A stretch of DNA of 5,228 nt from an uncultured Fastidiosipila sp. (lineage in GTDB: Bacteria; Bacillota; Clostridia; Saccharofermentanales; Fastidiosipilaceae): contig CALLQJ010000188.1 of assembly GCA_938014865.1 (NCBI GenBank), positions 1 through 5,228 on the forward strand, in the 5' to 3' direction. Of this stretch, positions 4,571 to 5,228 are shown piece by piece. Positions within the stretch are counted from its first letter, which is position 1; the number at the start of each line of letters is the position of its first letter. The translations under genes and the position numbers were made by a program. The notes under the pieces were generated by a model. That model was given only the letters and a program-made list of their open reading frames with translations, searched no databases and had not been told where the DNA came from.

Positions 4571-5228
4571 TGCAGGAGTTAGTGAAGAAGTATCTTAAAA
4601 AGATCGGAAGCAGAAAACAAGCAAAGGTGAAGCTGTCGGCATTTGCGCTGGTACCGCTGTTTTTGCTCGGTATGAGCCTGCCGCTGCTTCAGGCATCTAA
4701 AGAACTTCCGGCCGAAACGGACGGGCGGCTGCCCGCCGGGACGGCAGAAGCCGTTACAGCAGAAGCCGATGCGGCTGATCTTCCGGAAACGATGCTCACG
4801 GAAGCGCTCAGCACGTCTCAGGAGGAGCGGGAGGATTCGGAAGATCCTGCTGACCCGTACGAGACGGAAAGAGCAGCAGAGCCGGAGAAAAGAGCCGAAG
4901 CGGAACTGAATGAAAGCACAGAAGCTGCTGAAGCTGCGGATGCTGCCGAAGCAGAAAGTGATTTGACGGCAGAAAACGCAACGGAGGCGGTGATTGAAGA
5001 TGAGAATGAAATGGCATCAGGAAGAGATGAGTCCGAAAACCGTGCGCCGGCAGAGGATGTACGGCGTGCGGAGGAGACGCCGGCACGTTCTGAAGGGCCA
5101 GCGCCGCTTGCGCAGGTAAATACGCTTTCCGATACGCGATCGGGCGATCAGGCGCTTAAGGATTACATCACATCTGTAAAAGTTAAAAAAGAGGTCGACG
5201 GCAAACTGGTTTCGACCGGCACCGTAGC
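4570..5228 (+). CDS. Secreted MSCRAMM-like surface adhesin, N-terminal 219 residues (cut by window edge)
   Basis: The frame runs open off the right edge. Residues 1-21 are rich in Lys/Arg, followed by a hydrophobic segment (about 22-40, including FALVPLFLLGMSLPLL) and a plausible signal peptidase site after LQA (40-42). Residues 43 to about 190 are a low-complexity acidic stretch dominated by Glu, Asp, Ala, Thr and Pro, with hardly any aromatic residues. From about 195 the composition changes to an ordered domain beginning LKDYITSVKVKKEVDGKL, which resembles the first strand of Ig-like adhesive domains of Gram-positive fibrinogen/collagen-binding adhesins. Signal, disordered acidic region and then Ig-like domain is the order seen in that family. 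A C-terminal sortase motif would be expected beyond the window. There is no YSIRK-type signal. The gene follows an extensive control region, suggesting tightly regulated display. The host or surface ligand cannot be told; a different large Ig-repeat cell-wall protein is the main alternative. Confidence 0.75.
   Translation, partial: MQELVKKYLKKIGSRKQAKVKLSAFALVPLFLLGMSLPLLQASKELPAETDGRLPAGTAEAVTAEADAADLPETMLTEALSTSQEEREDSEDPADPYETERAAEPEKRAEAELNESTEAAEAADAAEAESDLTAENATEAVIEDENEMASGRDESENRAPAEDVRRAEETPARSEGPAPLAQVNTLSDTRSGDQALKDYITSVKVKKEVDGKLVSTGTV

Noticed and set aside
4808..5086. A 92-codon minus-strand frame rich in Pro, Leu, Ser and His.
   Set aside because: It is the mirror of the acidic Glu/Ala codons in the adhesin and has no plausible start signals.

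Overview
The window suggests a Gram-positive Bacillota bacterium, most likely a gut- or host-associated Clostridia or Erysipelotrichia member. The evidence is strong purine-rich ribosome binding sites, a cytoplasmic GH51 enzyme beside an AraC-type regulator, a MATE exporter of the kind common in Firmicutes, and the start of a large secreted adhesin-like protein. Coding DNA is fairly GC-rich, while the gap before the adhesin is strikingly AT-rich. No tRNA, rRNA, CRISPR array or insertion sequence was seen. Taxonomy is an inference from gene content.

Layout. (1) Positions 1-773, minus strand: an AraC-family regulator whose last few codons lie beyond the left edge. (2) 774-876: a compact divergent control region with a good forward promoter and a short inverted repeat. 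(3) 877-2346, plus strand: an intracellular GH51 alpha-L-arabinofuranosidase, whose true start is set by an AGGAGG box at 864-869. (4) 2347-2440: a structured 94-base gap holding a perfect 14-bp palindrome inside a longer stem that captures the ribosome binding site of the next gene. (5) 2441-3826, plus strand: a 12-helix MATE exporter. (6) 3827-4255: an AT-rich non-coding region with a weak terminator candidate, a promoter, two identical LacI-type operators 179 bp apart, and three complementary segments that can form alternative hairpins. (7) 4256-4570: a 104-codon open frame of doubtful reality that touches the next gene in a TAATG overlap. (8) 4570-5228 and beyond, plus strand: the first 219 residues of a surface adhesin, consisting of a signal segment, a long acidic low-complexity stretch and the start of an Ig-like adhesin domain.

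How the parts fit. The AraC regulator and the arabinofuranosidase are divergent neighbours, so sugar-responsive control of arabino-oligosaccharide breakdown is the natural reading. The MATE gene seems to have its own control element and its substrate cannot be told. The adhesin is preceded by an unusually elaborate control region, which is the most interesting part of the window: the twin operators are spaced for DNA looping, and the leader RNA can fold in two mutually exclusive ways.
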